Part shown: positions 1 through 5,393 of the stretch, piece after piece
How positions within the stretch are numbered: the stretch's first letter is position 1
Layout of the letters: the number at the start of each line of letters is the position of its first letter
Translations under genes and position numbers: made by a program
Notes under the pieces: generated by a model
Seen by the model: the letters and a program-made list of their open reading frames with translations, nothing else
The model's database searches: none
Told to the model about the DNA's origin: nothing
NCBI GenBank assembly: GCA_035490315.1
Contig: DATHET010000079.1
Coordinates: 1 to 5,393, forward strand
DNA from: JADJQU01 sp035490315
Lineage (GTDB): Bacteria; Planctomycetota; UBA1135; GCA-002686595
DNA length: 5,393 bases
Reading direction: 5' to 3'

Positions 1-654
1 GATGTCCTTCTGCGCGGGTCCGCGCTCGAAGACCATGACGTTGTACGGCGCGGACGGTGCCAGGGTTCCCGTGGTCAATCCTTGCAGGATCGATTCGTCG
101 AGCCTGAATTCGCCGTGGAGCTTGCCGATCCAGCGCACGAAGGGCAGTTGACCCGCGTCCGCTCGCGCCATGCCCGGCAGCTTCACGATGTAAGCGTGGT
201 TGCCGACGTAGTCGTAGATCGTTCCGCCGAGCTGCGTCAGCGCCGTGCGGAACTCGTCGAGCGGCTGGGTGACGAACTGCACGATGTAGAGGTTGTCGCC
301 AGCCGGCAGGAGCGAGTTGTCGAAGCTCGGCGCACCGCTCAGCGGATCGAAGGTCGAGCGGCGCAGCATGATCGAGTAGTCGGTCGCGGTCGAAACCACG
401 AAGGTGCGGCCGTCCATGCTGATCGCGTAGTGCGGTGTGAGCCCACCGTCCTTCAAGACCGCGTTCCACAGCGCCAGTCGAACGGTCGATCCGGGGACCG
501 AGACGATGCGTATTTCCTCGAGCGCGGACTGAGCCTCGCTGCCGGCCGCGTTGGAACCAGGCGGGTTCGAGGCCAAGGCGAGGGACGGTGACGCGATCCA
601 GCACGTGAGTGCAAGGCCGATCGTCGACAGAGAGCAGCGTTCGATGTGGGTCAT
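1..654 (-). CDS. Secreted protein, probable S8 (subtilisin-like) peptidase N-terminal part; runs off the left edge
   Basis: This leftward frame is open without a stop for 218 codons from ATG at 654-652 to the window edge. The start is supported by GGAGAAG eight bases upstream and by a Sec-type signal peptide directly after it: Arg6, a hydrophobic core at about residues 9-21, then SPSLALA with probable cleavage after Ala28. Residues 29-45 are a Ser/Ala/Gly-rich linker. Residues 47-105 contain VPGSTVRLALWN, HYAISMDG and RSTFDPLSG. Residues 118-190 contain NLYIVQF, LGGTIYDYVGNHAYIVKLPG and PFVRWIGKLH. From memory, the pattern yIVqF, then Gly-rich Y-N-AYIV, then P-VRWIG matches the prodomain-like region preceding the catalytic domain in planctomycete S8 peptidases. 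No catalytic Asp, His or Ser motif lies in the window, so protease activity is inferred. It could instead be another large secreted protein sharing this N-terminal module. The coding call is firm; the family is moderately sure. Confidence 0.83.
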   Translation of the reverse strand, partial: MTHIERCSLSTIGLALTCWIASPSLALASNPPGSNAAGSEAQSALEEIRIVSVPGSTVRLALWNAVLKDGGLTPHYAISMDGRTFVVSTATDYSIMLRRSTFDPLSGAPSFDNSLLPAGDNLYIVQFVTQPLDEFRTALTQLGGTIYDYVGNHAYIVKLPGMARADAGQLPFVRWIGKLHGEFRLDESILQGLTTGTLAPSAPYNVMVFERGPAQKDI

Positions 655-659
655 CCGGT

Positions 660-666
660 CTTCTCC
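660..666 (-). promoter_or_regulatory. Ribosome binding site of the peptidase-like gene
   Basis: Read leftward, the sequence is GGAGAAG followed by ACCGG and then ATG at 654. GGAG lies eight bases from the start codon, a normal Shine-Dalgarno distance. The site confirms both the strand and the start of the gene at 1-654. Confidence 0.7.
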
Positions 667-698
667 AGAGGGTCGAGTGAGCAGGGGCTTGGACAGCC

Positions 699-744
699 AA
701 AAACCCCGCTTGAGTCACGCCCCGTCGGGGTCGTGGAAGCGGGG
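699..744 (-). terminator. Compound hairpin with U5 tract: intrinsic terminator or leader attenuator
   Basis: CCCCGCTT (704-711) is exactly complementary to AAGCGGGG (737-744). Inside this 8-bp stem a second stem forms: CACG (716-719) pairs with CGTG (732-735), and CCCC (720-723) pairs with GGGG (727-730), leaving a GTC loop and a one-base bulge. On the leftward transcript the 3' arm is followed directly by UUUUU (699-703), so the polarity is leftward. It lies about 45 bases upstream of the start codon at 654 and about 145 bases beyond the terminator of the 976-1437 gene. It is either a backup terminator for read-through, or an attenuator in the leader of the 1-654 gene if that gene's promoter lies at 745-889. 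The structure is clear from the sequence; the choice of role is inference. Confidence 0.7.
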
Positions 745-889
745 ATCGCGGCTAGAGGATCTGCTCCCAAGGCTAGCGCGGAACCACCGCGATGCGCTGA
801 GTCATTTCCGATCGGGGGGCCGCGCCGCCTCGGGGGCATGATGAGCATGGTTCCCAGCGGGATCCCGGGGAGGCCGGCACCAACGCAAA
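745..889. other. Non-coding stretch between two leftward hairpins
   Basis: No credible gene is seen here. Frames open on either strand lack a ribosome binding site and recognisable protein content. A short GC hairpin is present (CGCGG 777-781, loop AACCA, CCGCG 787-791). By position the stretch would be expected to contain the promoter of the leftward gene starting at 654, but I found no convincing -35/-10 pair. No known riboswitch consensus was recognised. Confidence 0.4.
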
Positions 890-915
890 GGGCCCCCGAG
901 TTGCCTCGGGGGCCC
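887..915 (-). terminator. Rho-independent terminator of the WVPGHY-repeat protein gene
   Basis: GGGCCCCCGAG (890-900) and CTCGGGGGCCC (905-915) form a perfect 11-bp stem with a TTGC loop. On the leftward transcript the stem is followed by UUU (889-887) and then GCG, so the U tract is short but the stem is very stable. It lies about 60 bases past the stop codon of the gene at 976-1437. There is no T tract on the rightward side, so it should act on leftward transcription only. Confidence 0.75.
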
Positions 916-975
916 AGCCAGACTGGGGTGTGGTGGCGTCCCCACAGACGCCGCACGAACCCCATCCCACTCTTT

Positions 976-1437
976 TCAGTACGCGACCTTGGTCCAGCTG
1001 CCCTCGATCCAGACGCGCTCGGTGACGCATTCCCAACGGCCCGGGTCCTGCACCGTCTGCCAGGTCGCGGGGCAGGTCATGACCCGCTCGACGTGCGTGT
1101 TGCCGCAGTAGTCACGGAACACGCGATCCTGGTAGAGCGCCGGCACGTAGACCTGGCGCGTGCAACCCGGAACGTAGATGCGGCGCTCGACGTTCTGGTA
1201 GTGGCCAGGAACCCACACCGGCTGGGGCGCGCAGTGCACCGGAGCGCGGTAGACCGGAGGATTGCAGACGGGCGCGCCGAAGCGGATTCCCGCGGAGACG
1301 TTGATCGAACCGTGGTGTCCGTGCTTCCCGAATCCGATGGAGATCTTCTGGGCCTGGGCCGAAGGCGCGCTGAAGGCGAGGACCAGGGGAAGCGCGAGCA
1401 GGGCGAGGGGACGGCGGAGGTTTGCCAGAGTGTTCAT
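976..1437 (-). CDS. Exported cysteine-containing protein with repeated W/Y-x-P-G-x-W/Y motifs
   Basis: A 153-residue protein of unknown function. The chosen start, ATG at 1437-1435, has AAGGA four bases upstream and begins a textbook signal peptide: Arg8-Arg9, a Leu/Ala-rich core at 11-22, and APSAQA with cleavage probably after Ala29. An in-frame ATG at 1500 would only add 21 residues before this signal. The mature part opens with a Gly/His stretch (GFGKHGHHG, 35-43) and a Pro-rich segment (55-73). It then has repeated short strand-like units: WVPGHY (75-80), YVPALY (97-102), TCPATW (121-126), DPGRW (131-135) and WIEGSW (143-148). Six cysteines (58, 69, 92, 111, 122, 137) could form disulfides outside the cytoplasm. 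The units recall the WxPGxW-type repeats of small bacterial envelope proteins, but I cannot assign a family firmly. It is monocistronic as seen, with its own terminator at 887-915. Confidence 0.85.
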   Translation of the reverse strand: MNTLANLRRPLALLALPLVLAFSAPSAQAQKISIGFGKHGHHGSINVSAGIRFGAPVCNPPVYRAPVHCAPQPVWVPGHYQNVERRIYVPGCTRQVYVPALYQDRVFRDYCGNTHVERVMTCPATWQTVQDPGRWECVTERVWIEGSWTKVAY

Positions 1438-1441
1438 GGGA

Positions 1442-1446
1442 TCCTT
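1442..1446 (-). promoter_or_regulatory. Ribosome binding site fixing the start of the WVPGHY-repeat gene
   Basis: On the leftward strand AAGGA is followed by TCCC and then ATG at 1437. The spacing is short but usable. Together with the signal peptide that follows, it favours this start over the upstream in-frame ATG at 1500. Confidence 0.6.
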
Positions 1447-1623
1447 TTCTTGCCGCGGCGCATGACCGAGGCGACGCCCGGGGTGCGAACCCCATGCCAA
1501 GGGCTGCTTGCGCGGCCTGGGGCATCCGCGGCCCTCTCGAAGGCTCCTGGACGCCGCTGGAAGCCGACCCGCTGTCTCCGCCGGCGGTCAGCGCCTGCTC
1601 TCCGGGGAGGAGCGATTGGCCGA

Positions 1624-1652
1624 TTGGGTCTTGGGCGCCGAGCCGTTATAGA
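1624..1652 (+). promoter_or_regulatory. Candidate sigma-70-type promoter of the J-protein operon
   Basis: TTGGGT (1624-1629) and TATAGA (1647-1652) are separated by 17 bases. They match the TTGACA and TATAAT consensus at three and four positions. TATAGATA is the most AT-rich spot in this GC-rich gap. Transcription would start near 1659, giving a leader of about 35 bases before ATG 1694. The same spot read leftward gives TATAAC (1650-1645), so it might also serve the leftward gene, but no good leftward -35 is seen. This is inference from motif matching only. Confidence 0.4.
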
Positions 1653-1693
1653 TAGGGTCCGCGGCGCGCCCAGAATGCGCGCCCGCTTCGTCG

Positions 1694-2647
1694 ATGGCCG
1701 TTCGCTTCCAAGACTATTACCAGACGCTCGGAGTCGCGCGCGGTGCGAGCGCCGACGAGATCAAGAAGGCTTACCGCAAGCTCGCGCGCCAGTGGCACCC
1801 CGACGTCAACAAGGCCGCGGGCGCCGGCGACAAGTTCAAGCAGATCACCGAGGCTTACGAGGTGCTCAAGGATCCGAAGAAGCGCGAGCTCTACGATCGT
1901 CTGGGCGCGAACTGGCGCGCCGGCGAGGAATTCACACCGCCCCCGGGCACGGGCAACTTCGGGCGCGGCTTCCGCGGTGGCGCGGGCGGCGGTTTCAGCG
2001 GCGGCGAGGACTTCTCCGGCTTCAGCGACTTCTTCGAGACCTTTTTCGGCGGCGCGGGAGGCCCGCGCACCGGCGGTCGCGCCGGCCGTCGCGCGACGCA
2101 CCGCGCGGCACCCCAGGCGACACGCGCGGTGCTGCCGGTCTCGATCGAGGAGGTGGTGCGCGGCGGCAAGCGCGAATTCCAGCTCAGCGACGATCCCGAC
2201 GCGGCCTCGATCAGCTTGAAGATCCCGCCGCTGAGCGTGCCCGGGACCGTGCTGCGACTTGCGGGTCAGGGCGAGCCCGATCCCTTCAGCGGCACGCGCG
2301 GCGATCTCCTGGTCACCCTGGAGCTGACCCTGCATCCGCGCTGGCGGCCGCAGGGAGACGACCTGGTCGCGCGCATCGACGTCGCTCCCCACGAAGCCGT
2401 GCTCGGCGCGAAGATCGACGTGATGCTCGTCGAGGGAAGCGCAACGCTGACCGTGCCTCCGGGAACCCAGAGCGGCTCGCGCTTGCGCCTGCGCGGACAG
2501 GGTCTGCCGAAAAAGGGCGGCGGTCGCGGCGATCTCTTCGCCGAGTTCGCGATCGTCGTCCCGCGCGAGCCGGGCGCGCGCGAGCGCGAGCTCTACGCCG
2601 AGCTGGCCAAGGTGGCCGCGCCGATCCGCCGCGAGCGCGAGGCGTGA
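1694..2647 (+). CDS. Class B J-domain co-chaperone (CbpA/DnaJ type, no zinc finger)
   Basis: A 317-residue cytoplasmic J-protein expected to deliver clients to DnaK (Hsp70) and stimulate its ATPase. The J domain spans about residues 7-70, opening with DYYQTLGV, with KKAYRKLARQ as helix II, the essential HPD at 35-37, and KFKQITEAYEVLKD as helix III. A Gly/Phe-rich region follows (about 80-124), then a basic Arg/Ala/Thr linker (124-143). There are no CxxCxGxG repeats, which separates it from true DnaJ. C-terminal domains I (about 144-213) and II (about 214-290) are complete, with GQG (191-193), HPRWRPQGDDL (214-224), VPPGTQSG (254-261), LRGQGLP (266-272) and GRGDL (277-281). The length is close to E. 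coli CbpA, about 306 residues. ATG 1694 starts directly before the J domain; the ATG at 1675 is out of frame, and no clear Shine-Dalgarno is present. The stop overlaps the next gene's GTG. The J-protein identity is very sure; nucleoid binding as in CbpA is not shown. Confidence 0.95.
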   Translation: MAVRFQDYYQTLGVARGASADEIKKAYRKLARQWHPDVNKAAGAGDKFKQITEAYEVLKDPKKRELYDRLGANWRAGEEFTPPPGTGNFGRGFRGGAGGGFSGGEDFSGFSDFFETFFGGAGGPRTGGRAGRRATHRAAPQATRAVLPVSIEEVVRGGKREFQLSDDPDAASISLKIPPLSVPGTVLRLAGQGEPDPFSGTRGDLLVTLELTLHPRWRPQGDDLVARIDVAPHEAVLGAKIDVMLVEGSATLTVPPGTQSGSRLRLRGQGLPKKGGGRGDLFAEFAIVVPREPGARERELYAELAKVAAPIRREREA

Positions 2648-5393
2648 ACGTCTTCGGGATCGCGGCCCTGGCGTTCTGCTTGCAGAAGGGCCCGGCGCGC
2701 GAGATCCAGTTCACGCTGCCGCCAGGTTTCGTCGTCGATCGTCCGAGCGATCTCACGGGTTCGCTGCTGTCGATCGCCTTCGCTCCCGAAGGCAGTGTCT
2801 ACATCGGGCGTGAATCGGAGTGCATCGTCCGCCTGAGCGACGAGGATGGCGATGGACAGTATCAGCGCGAGGAAGATCCCGTCCGGGAACCGATTGAATT
2901 GAGCGCTTGTCAGGGACTGTCCATGAGCCGGGCAGGGGAGTGGAATGGCGGATCCCTCTGGGCCATCGCCGCCCAGGCAGGCAAGACCAGACTCTGGCGA
3001 ATTCCTACCGGAGGCTGGTCGCAAGTGAGCAGCATCGACTTCGCGCTGGAATTCAGCGCGGGCGGCGAGCACGGTCCGCACGCGATCCTCGGTCAACCCG
3101 ATGGGGGGGCGTATCTGGTCGTCGGCAACCAATCCGCCTTGCTCAACGCGCCTTCGCATTCGAGTGAATTCTGGCAAGGCGACGAAGGCCGATTGTTGAA
3201 GCCCTACCCCGATCCGCTCGGTTACGGCACGCAGGTGCGCTATCCCGGTGGATTCATCGCGCACCTCGACGTCGGCGATCGATGGCAGTACGTCGCGGTT
3301 GGGTTGCGCAATGCCTACGACGTTGCCCAGGACGAGCGCGGGACTCTCTTCGCCGTCGACAGCGACATGGAGTGGGACGTCGGCCTTCCCTGGTACCGGC
3401 CGGTGCGCCTGCTCGAAATCTTCGAAGGCTGCGATTACGGCTCGCGCGCCGGCTCGGCCGTGATTCCCGAGTGGTGCATCGACACGCAGCCGGCGATCCT
3501 GGATCTGGGCCGCGGATCGCCGACGGGCGCCGTGTTCGGCACGCGGACGAATTTCCCGGACAAGTGGCGCAAAGCCTTGTTCAGCGGAGACTGGTCGCAG
3601 GGAAAAATCCTTGCGGTCTGGACCGGCGCGGACTGGGACGGCAGCGGGCCTGCCAGCATCGAATTCCTGACAGCGGACACGGCACTGCCGGTGACCGATG
3701 TCGAGGTCGGGCCCGACGGGGCCTTGTGGTTCCTGACCGGGGGACGCGGCATCCAGGGCGGCGTGTTCCGCGTCCGCTACGAAGGACAGGCCAGTGAAGC
3801 GAGGCCTGGCGATCGCGCGCCTTCAGTGCCGAAGATCGCCCTGCAGATGCAGCGCGACAAGCTGATGCGCGACGTCCGCAAGCTGATGAACGGGGAGCGG
3901 GTGACTCCGTCGACTCCGATCTCGAAGCGATTCACGCGCTTCGATCGCAGGGCGTGGCCGCTCGAATTGCGCGTCGTCGCCGCCACCGCCAGCGAGGAGG
4001 AGCTGGACTCGCTGCTGCGCTCCAACCTGCTCGAGCAACGGGTCGGTGCTTTGATCGCGCTCGGGAGCCGCAAGAACCTCGCGGGCCAGTCGAGCAAGCT
4101 CGTGACTTCCGGCATCGGGCTGCTCGAGGCCCTGGCCGTCTCGAGGGATCCTGGCGGCGAGCTGACCCTCGCCGTGTTGCGAGGCCTGGAACTGTGCCTG
4201 CTGCGGCAAGGCGATCCACCGCCGGAGCTCGCGCAGCGGCTCGCGTCGCGCCTGCTCGCGATGGTTTTCAGCGAAGATCCGCGCATCGCCGGCGAAGTCG
4301 CCGTCCTGCTTTCGCACCTCGACGACGCACGCGCGCTCGAGCCCTTGCTCGGCCTGATGCAGAAGAGTCCACAGGAGCTCGCGATCCACTACTGCGATTG
4401 CGCGCACCGGATGACGCGGGGTTGGGACGCCGAGCGGCGCGCCATGCTCCTGGACTGGTTCGCGAGGTCGCGCGAGTACAAGGGCGGTATCTCCCTGCCG
4501 GGATATCTGTCCGCGATGCGCGCGCATTTCATCGAGAACCTGTCGGCGGCGGCCTGCGAAGAGCTCGCGCCTCGCGAGGGGATCGATGCCGAGAGTCTGG
4601 CGCTGCTCCTCGCGCGACTTTCGCCGCAGCGCGCCGCCGAGCTCTTTCCGGGCTATGAAGCTCTGCTCGCCCGCATGGTTCCCGCGGCGTTCGGGACGCC
4701 GGAGCAGATCGCGAAGGACTCCGCGTTGCGCGCCCTGGAGAAACTGGAACTGCCGCAGGTCGCGGACCTGGCTCGCAGGCTCGCGCAACGCGAGGGCGAC
4801 GTGCTCGAAGCTCCCTGGGCACTCCTGGCGCGCACACCCGAGGCGCGCGATTTCGAGCTGTGGCTCGGCGCCATCGTTTCGGCATCGGCGCCCAAGCGCG
4901 ATGCCGCGTTGCGCGCCCTGTCGAGCCTCGATCAAGCCCCGCAGACTGCCGAGGCCTGGCGAAGCCTGCTCGATCAAGCGCGCGAGATCGGCTCGCGCCG
5001 CGGCCGCGAGCTGATGCGGATCCTCGCGCGCTGGTGCTCCGCGGCTGGAGGCGAGATGCCGAGCGGCGCGCTCGAGAGTCCCGCCGAATTCGACGCGGCG
5101 CTCTCCGCCGTCGAGGGCTGGTACCGCGAGAAATATCCGAGCGGTCCGCCACCCGCGGATCCAGCGGCCCGGCCGCACTGGTCAGAGGGGCAGATCCAGG
5201 CTTTCCTCGAGCGCTCGAAGGAACGTCCCGGTTCCGCGGCGCACGGCCGCAGCGTGTTCGAGCAGGCTTCCTGCCAGACCTGCCACGCCCTCGGCAGCTC
5301 GGCCGCCAGCGATGCTCGCGGATTCGGTCCGGACCTCGCGAACGTCACCGATCGACTGTCGACGGCCGATCTGCTCGCCGCGATCGTGGCGCC
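2644..5393 (+). CDS. PVC-type beta-propeller / HEAT-like / c-type cytochrome protein; runs off the right edge
   Basis: The frame is open for 916 codons from GTG 2644 (GTGA overlap with the J-protein stop) to the window edge. No other start codon is seen in frame near the J-protein 3' end. Residues about 25-380 form a six-bladed-propeller type domain of the 'putative membrane-bound dehydrogenase' family (TIGR02604). Landmarks are the acidic, Ca-loop-like DEDGDG (66-71), GLRNAYD (220-226), SDMEWDVGLPWYRPVR (240-255), SPTGAVFG (292-299), DWSQGKILAVW (316-326) and LPVTDVEVGPDGALWF (348-363) followed by GGRG. Residues about 395-830 are Leu/Ala/Arg-rich helical HEAT-like repeats. From about 860 a heme-binding module (TIGR02603 type) begins, with CQTCH at 877-881 followed by GFGPDLANVTDRLS; the distal Met ligand would lie beyond the edge. 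Heme attachment requires export, but the N-terminus (FGIAALAFCL, no basic residue before it) is a weak signal peptide. A periplasmic redox or carbohydrate-oxidising role is the family expectation; the substrate is unknown. Confidence 0.93.
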   Translation, partial: MNVFGIAALAFCLQKGPAREIQFTLPPGFVVDRPSDLTGSLLSIAFAPEGSVYIGRESECIVRLSDEDGDGQYQREEDPVREPIELSACQGLSMSRAGEWNGGSLWAIAAQAGKTRLWRIPTGGWSQVSSIDFALEFSAGGEHGPHAILGQPDGGAYLVVGNQSALLNAPSHSSEFWQGDEGRLLKPYPDPLGYGTQVRYPGGFIAHLDVGDRWQYVAVGLRNAYDVAQDERGTLFAVDSDMEWDVGLPWYRPVRLLEIFEGCDYGSRAGSAVIPEWCIDTQPAILDLGRGSPTGAVFGTRTNFPDKWRKALFSGDWSQGKILAVWTGADWDGSGPASIEFLTADTALPVTDVEVGPDGALWFLTGGRGIQGGVFRVRYEGQASEARPGDRAPSVPKIALQMQRDKLMRDVRKLMNGERVTPSTPISKRFTRFDRRAWPLELRVVAATASEEELDSLLRSNLLEQRVGALIALGSRKNLAGQSSKLVTSGIGLLEALAVSRDPGGELTLAVLRGLELCLLRQGDPPPELAQRLASRLLAMVFSEDPRIAGEVAVLLSHLDDARALEPLLGLMQKSPQELAIHYCDCAHRMTRGWDAERRAMLLDWFARSREYKGGISLPGYLSAMRAHFIENLSAAACEELAPREGIDAESLALLLARLSPQRAAELFPGYEALLARMVPAAFGTPEQIAKDSALRALEKLELPQVADLARRLAQREGDVLEAPWALLARTPEARDFELWLGAIVSASAPKRDAALRALSSLDQAPQTAEAWRSLLDQAREIGSRRGRELMRILARWCSAAGGEMPSGALESPAEFDAALSAVEGWYREKYPSGPPPADPAARPHWSEGQIQAFLERSKERPGSAAHGRSVFEQASCQTCHALGSSAASDARGFGPDLANVTDRLSTADLLAAIVA

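Larger units (their letters stand above)
1438..1693. other. Divergent intergenic region
   Basis: These 256 bases separate the leftward gene at 976-1437 from the rightward J-protein gene, so both upstream regions should lie here. Seen in it are the ribosome binding site next to 1437, a small hairpin (GGGGT 1480-1484, loop GCGA, ACCCC 1489-1493), a tandem CGATTGG repeat (1613-1619 and 1621-1627) and an AT-rich TATAGATA at 1647-1654. The only ORFs that cross it lack recognisable protein content. No inverted repeat resembling the CIRCE heat-shock operator was found. Confidence 0.5.

Noticed and set aside
82..591. 170-codon rightward frame at the left edge
   Set aside because: It is antisense to the leftward secreted-protein gene, which has a ribosome binding site, a signal peptide and prodomain motifs. 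The rightward product is an Arg/Val/Asp-rich sequence without domain character.
745..800. Possible tRNA or riboswitch fragment between the leftward genes
   Set aside because: Some short stems and a GGGAGCAG stretch suggested structured RNA, but no cloverleaf, T-arm consensus, CCA end or known riboswitch core could be assembled.
1480..1493. GGGGTTCGCACCCC read leftward, resembling a tRNA T arm
   Set aside because: The flanks give no acceptor, D or anticodon stems. It is only a short 5-bp hairpin in the leader of the leftward gene.
1437..1500. N-terminal extension of the WVPGHY-repeat protein to the ATG at 1500
   Set aside because: The extension would bury the signal peptide behind 21 polar residues. 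The ribosome binding site and signal sequence both point to ATG 1437.
1646..2392. Leftward frame of 248 codons opposite the J-protein gene
   Set aside because: It lies opposite an unmistakable J domain and C-terminal domains. Its own product is low-complexity Ala/Arg/Glu sequence.
2644..2682. Lipoprotein signal (LAFC at residues 9-12) in the large cytochrome-like protein
   Set aside because: Phe before the Cys does not fit the lipobox, where a small residue is needed, and the basic n-region is missing.
3823..5178. Leftward frame of about 450 codons inside the large rightward gene
   Set aside because: It is a mirror frame typical of GC-rich coding DNA. The rightward frame carries conserved propeller, HEAT-like and CxxCH motifs throughout, while the leftward product is Arg/Glu/Ala-rich with no recognisable motif.

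Overview
The window is GC-rich bacterial DNA with tightly packed genes. It most likely comes from a planctomycete, or less likely another member of the PVC group. The main evidence is the long rightward gene at the right edge. It has the propeller, HEAT-like and terminal CxxCH layout of the 'putative membrane-bound dehydrogenase / heme-binding' proteins (TIGR02604 plus TIGR02603) that are expanded in Planctomycetota and Verrucomicrobiota. The two leftward secreted proteins fit the same kind of organism. This placement is inference; no rRNA or other phylogenetic marker is present.

Layout, left half (leftward genes). Positions 1-654 hold the first 218 codons of a secreted protein. Its N-terminal region resembles the segment preceding the catalytic domain in subtilisin-type (S8) peptidases of planctomycetes; the rest lies beyond the left edge. 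Positions 655-975 carry no gene but hold two strong hairpins, both oriented to act on leftward transcripts. The one at 887-915 ends the next gene. The one at 699-744 is followed by five U residues and sits in the leader of the peptidase-like gene. Positions 976-1437 encode a 153-residue exported, cysteine-containing protein with repeated W/Y-x-P-G/A-x-W/Y motifs.

Layout, right half (rightward genes). The intergenic stretch at 1438-1693 separates the divergent transcription units and contains a plausible promoter. Next comes a class B J-domain co-chaperone of the CbpA/DnaJ type (1694-2647). Its stop codon overlaps the GTG start of the large multidomain c-type cytochrome-like protein (2644 to the right edge, 916 codons seen) in a GTGA arrangement. 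These two genes are very probably co-transcribed and translationally coupled.

The large gene and the peptidase-like gene both run off the window. Apart from the J-protein/cytochrome pair, nothing shows the genes acting in one pathway. Three of the four proteins appear to work outside the cytoplasm. No tRNA, rRNA, CRISPR array, insertion sequence or integration site was recognised, and I found no convincing evidence of a wholly new system.
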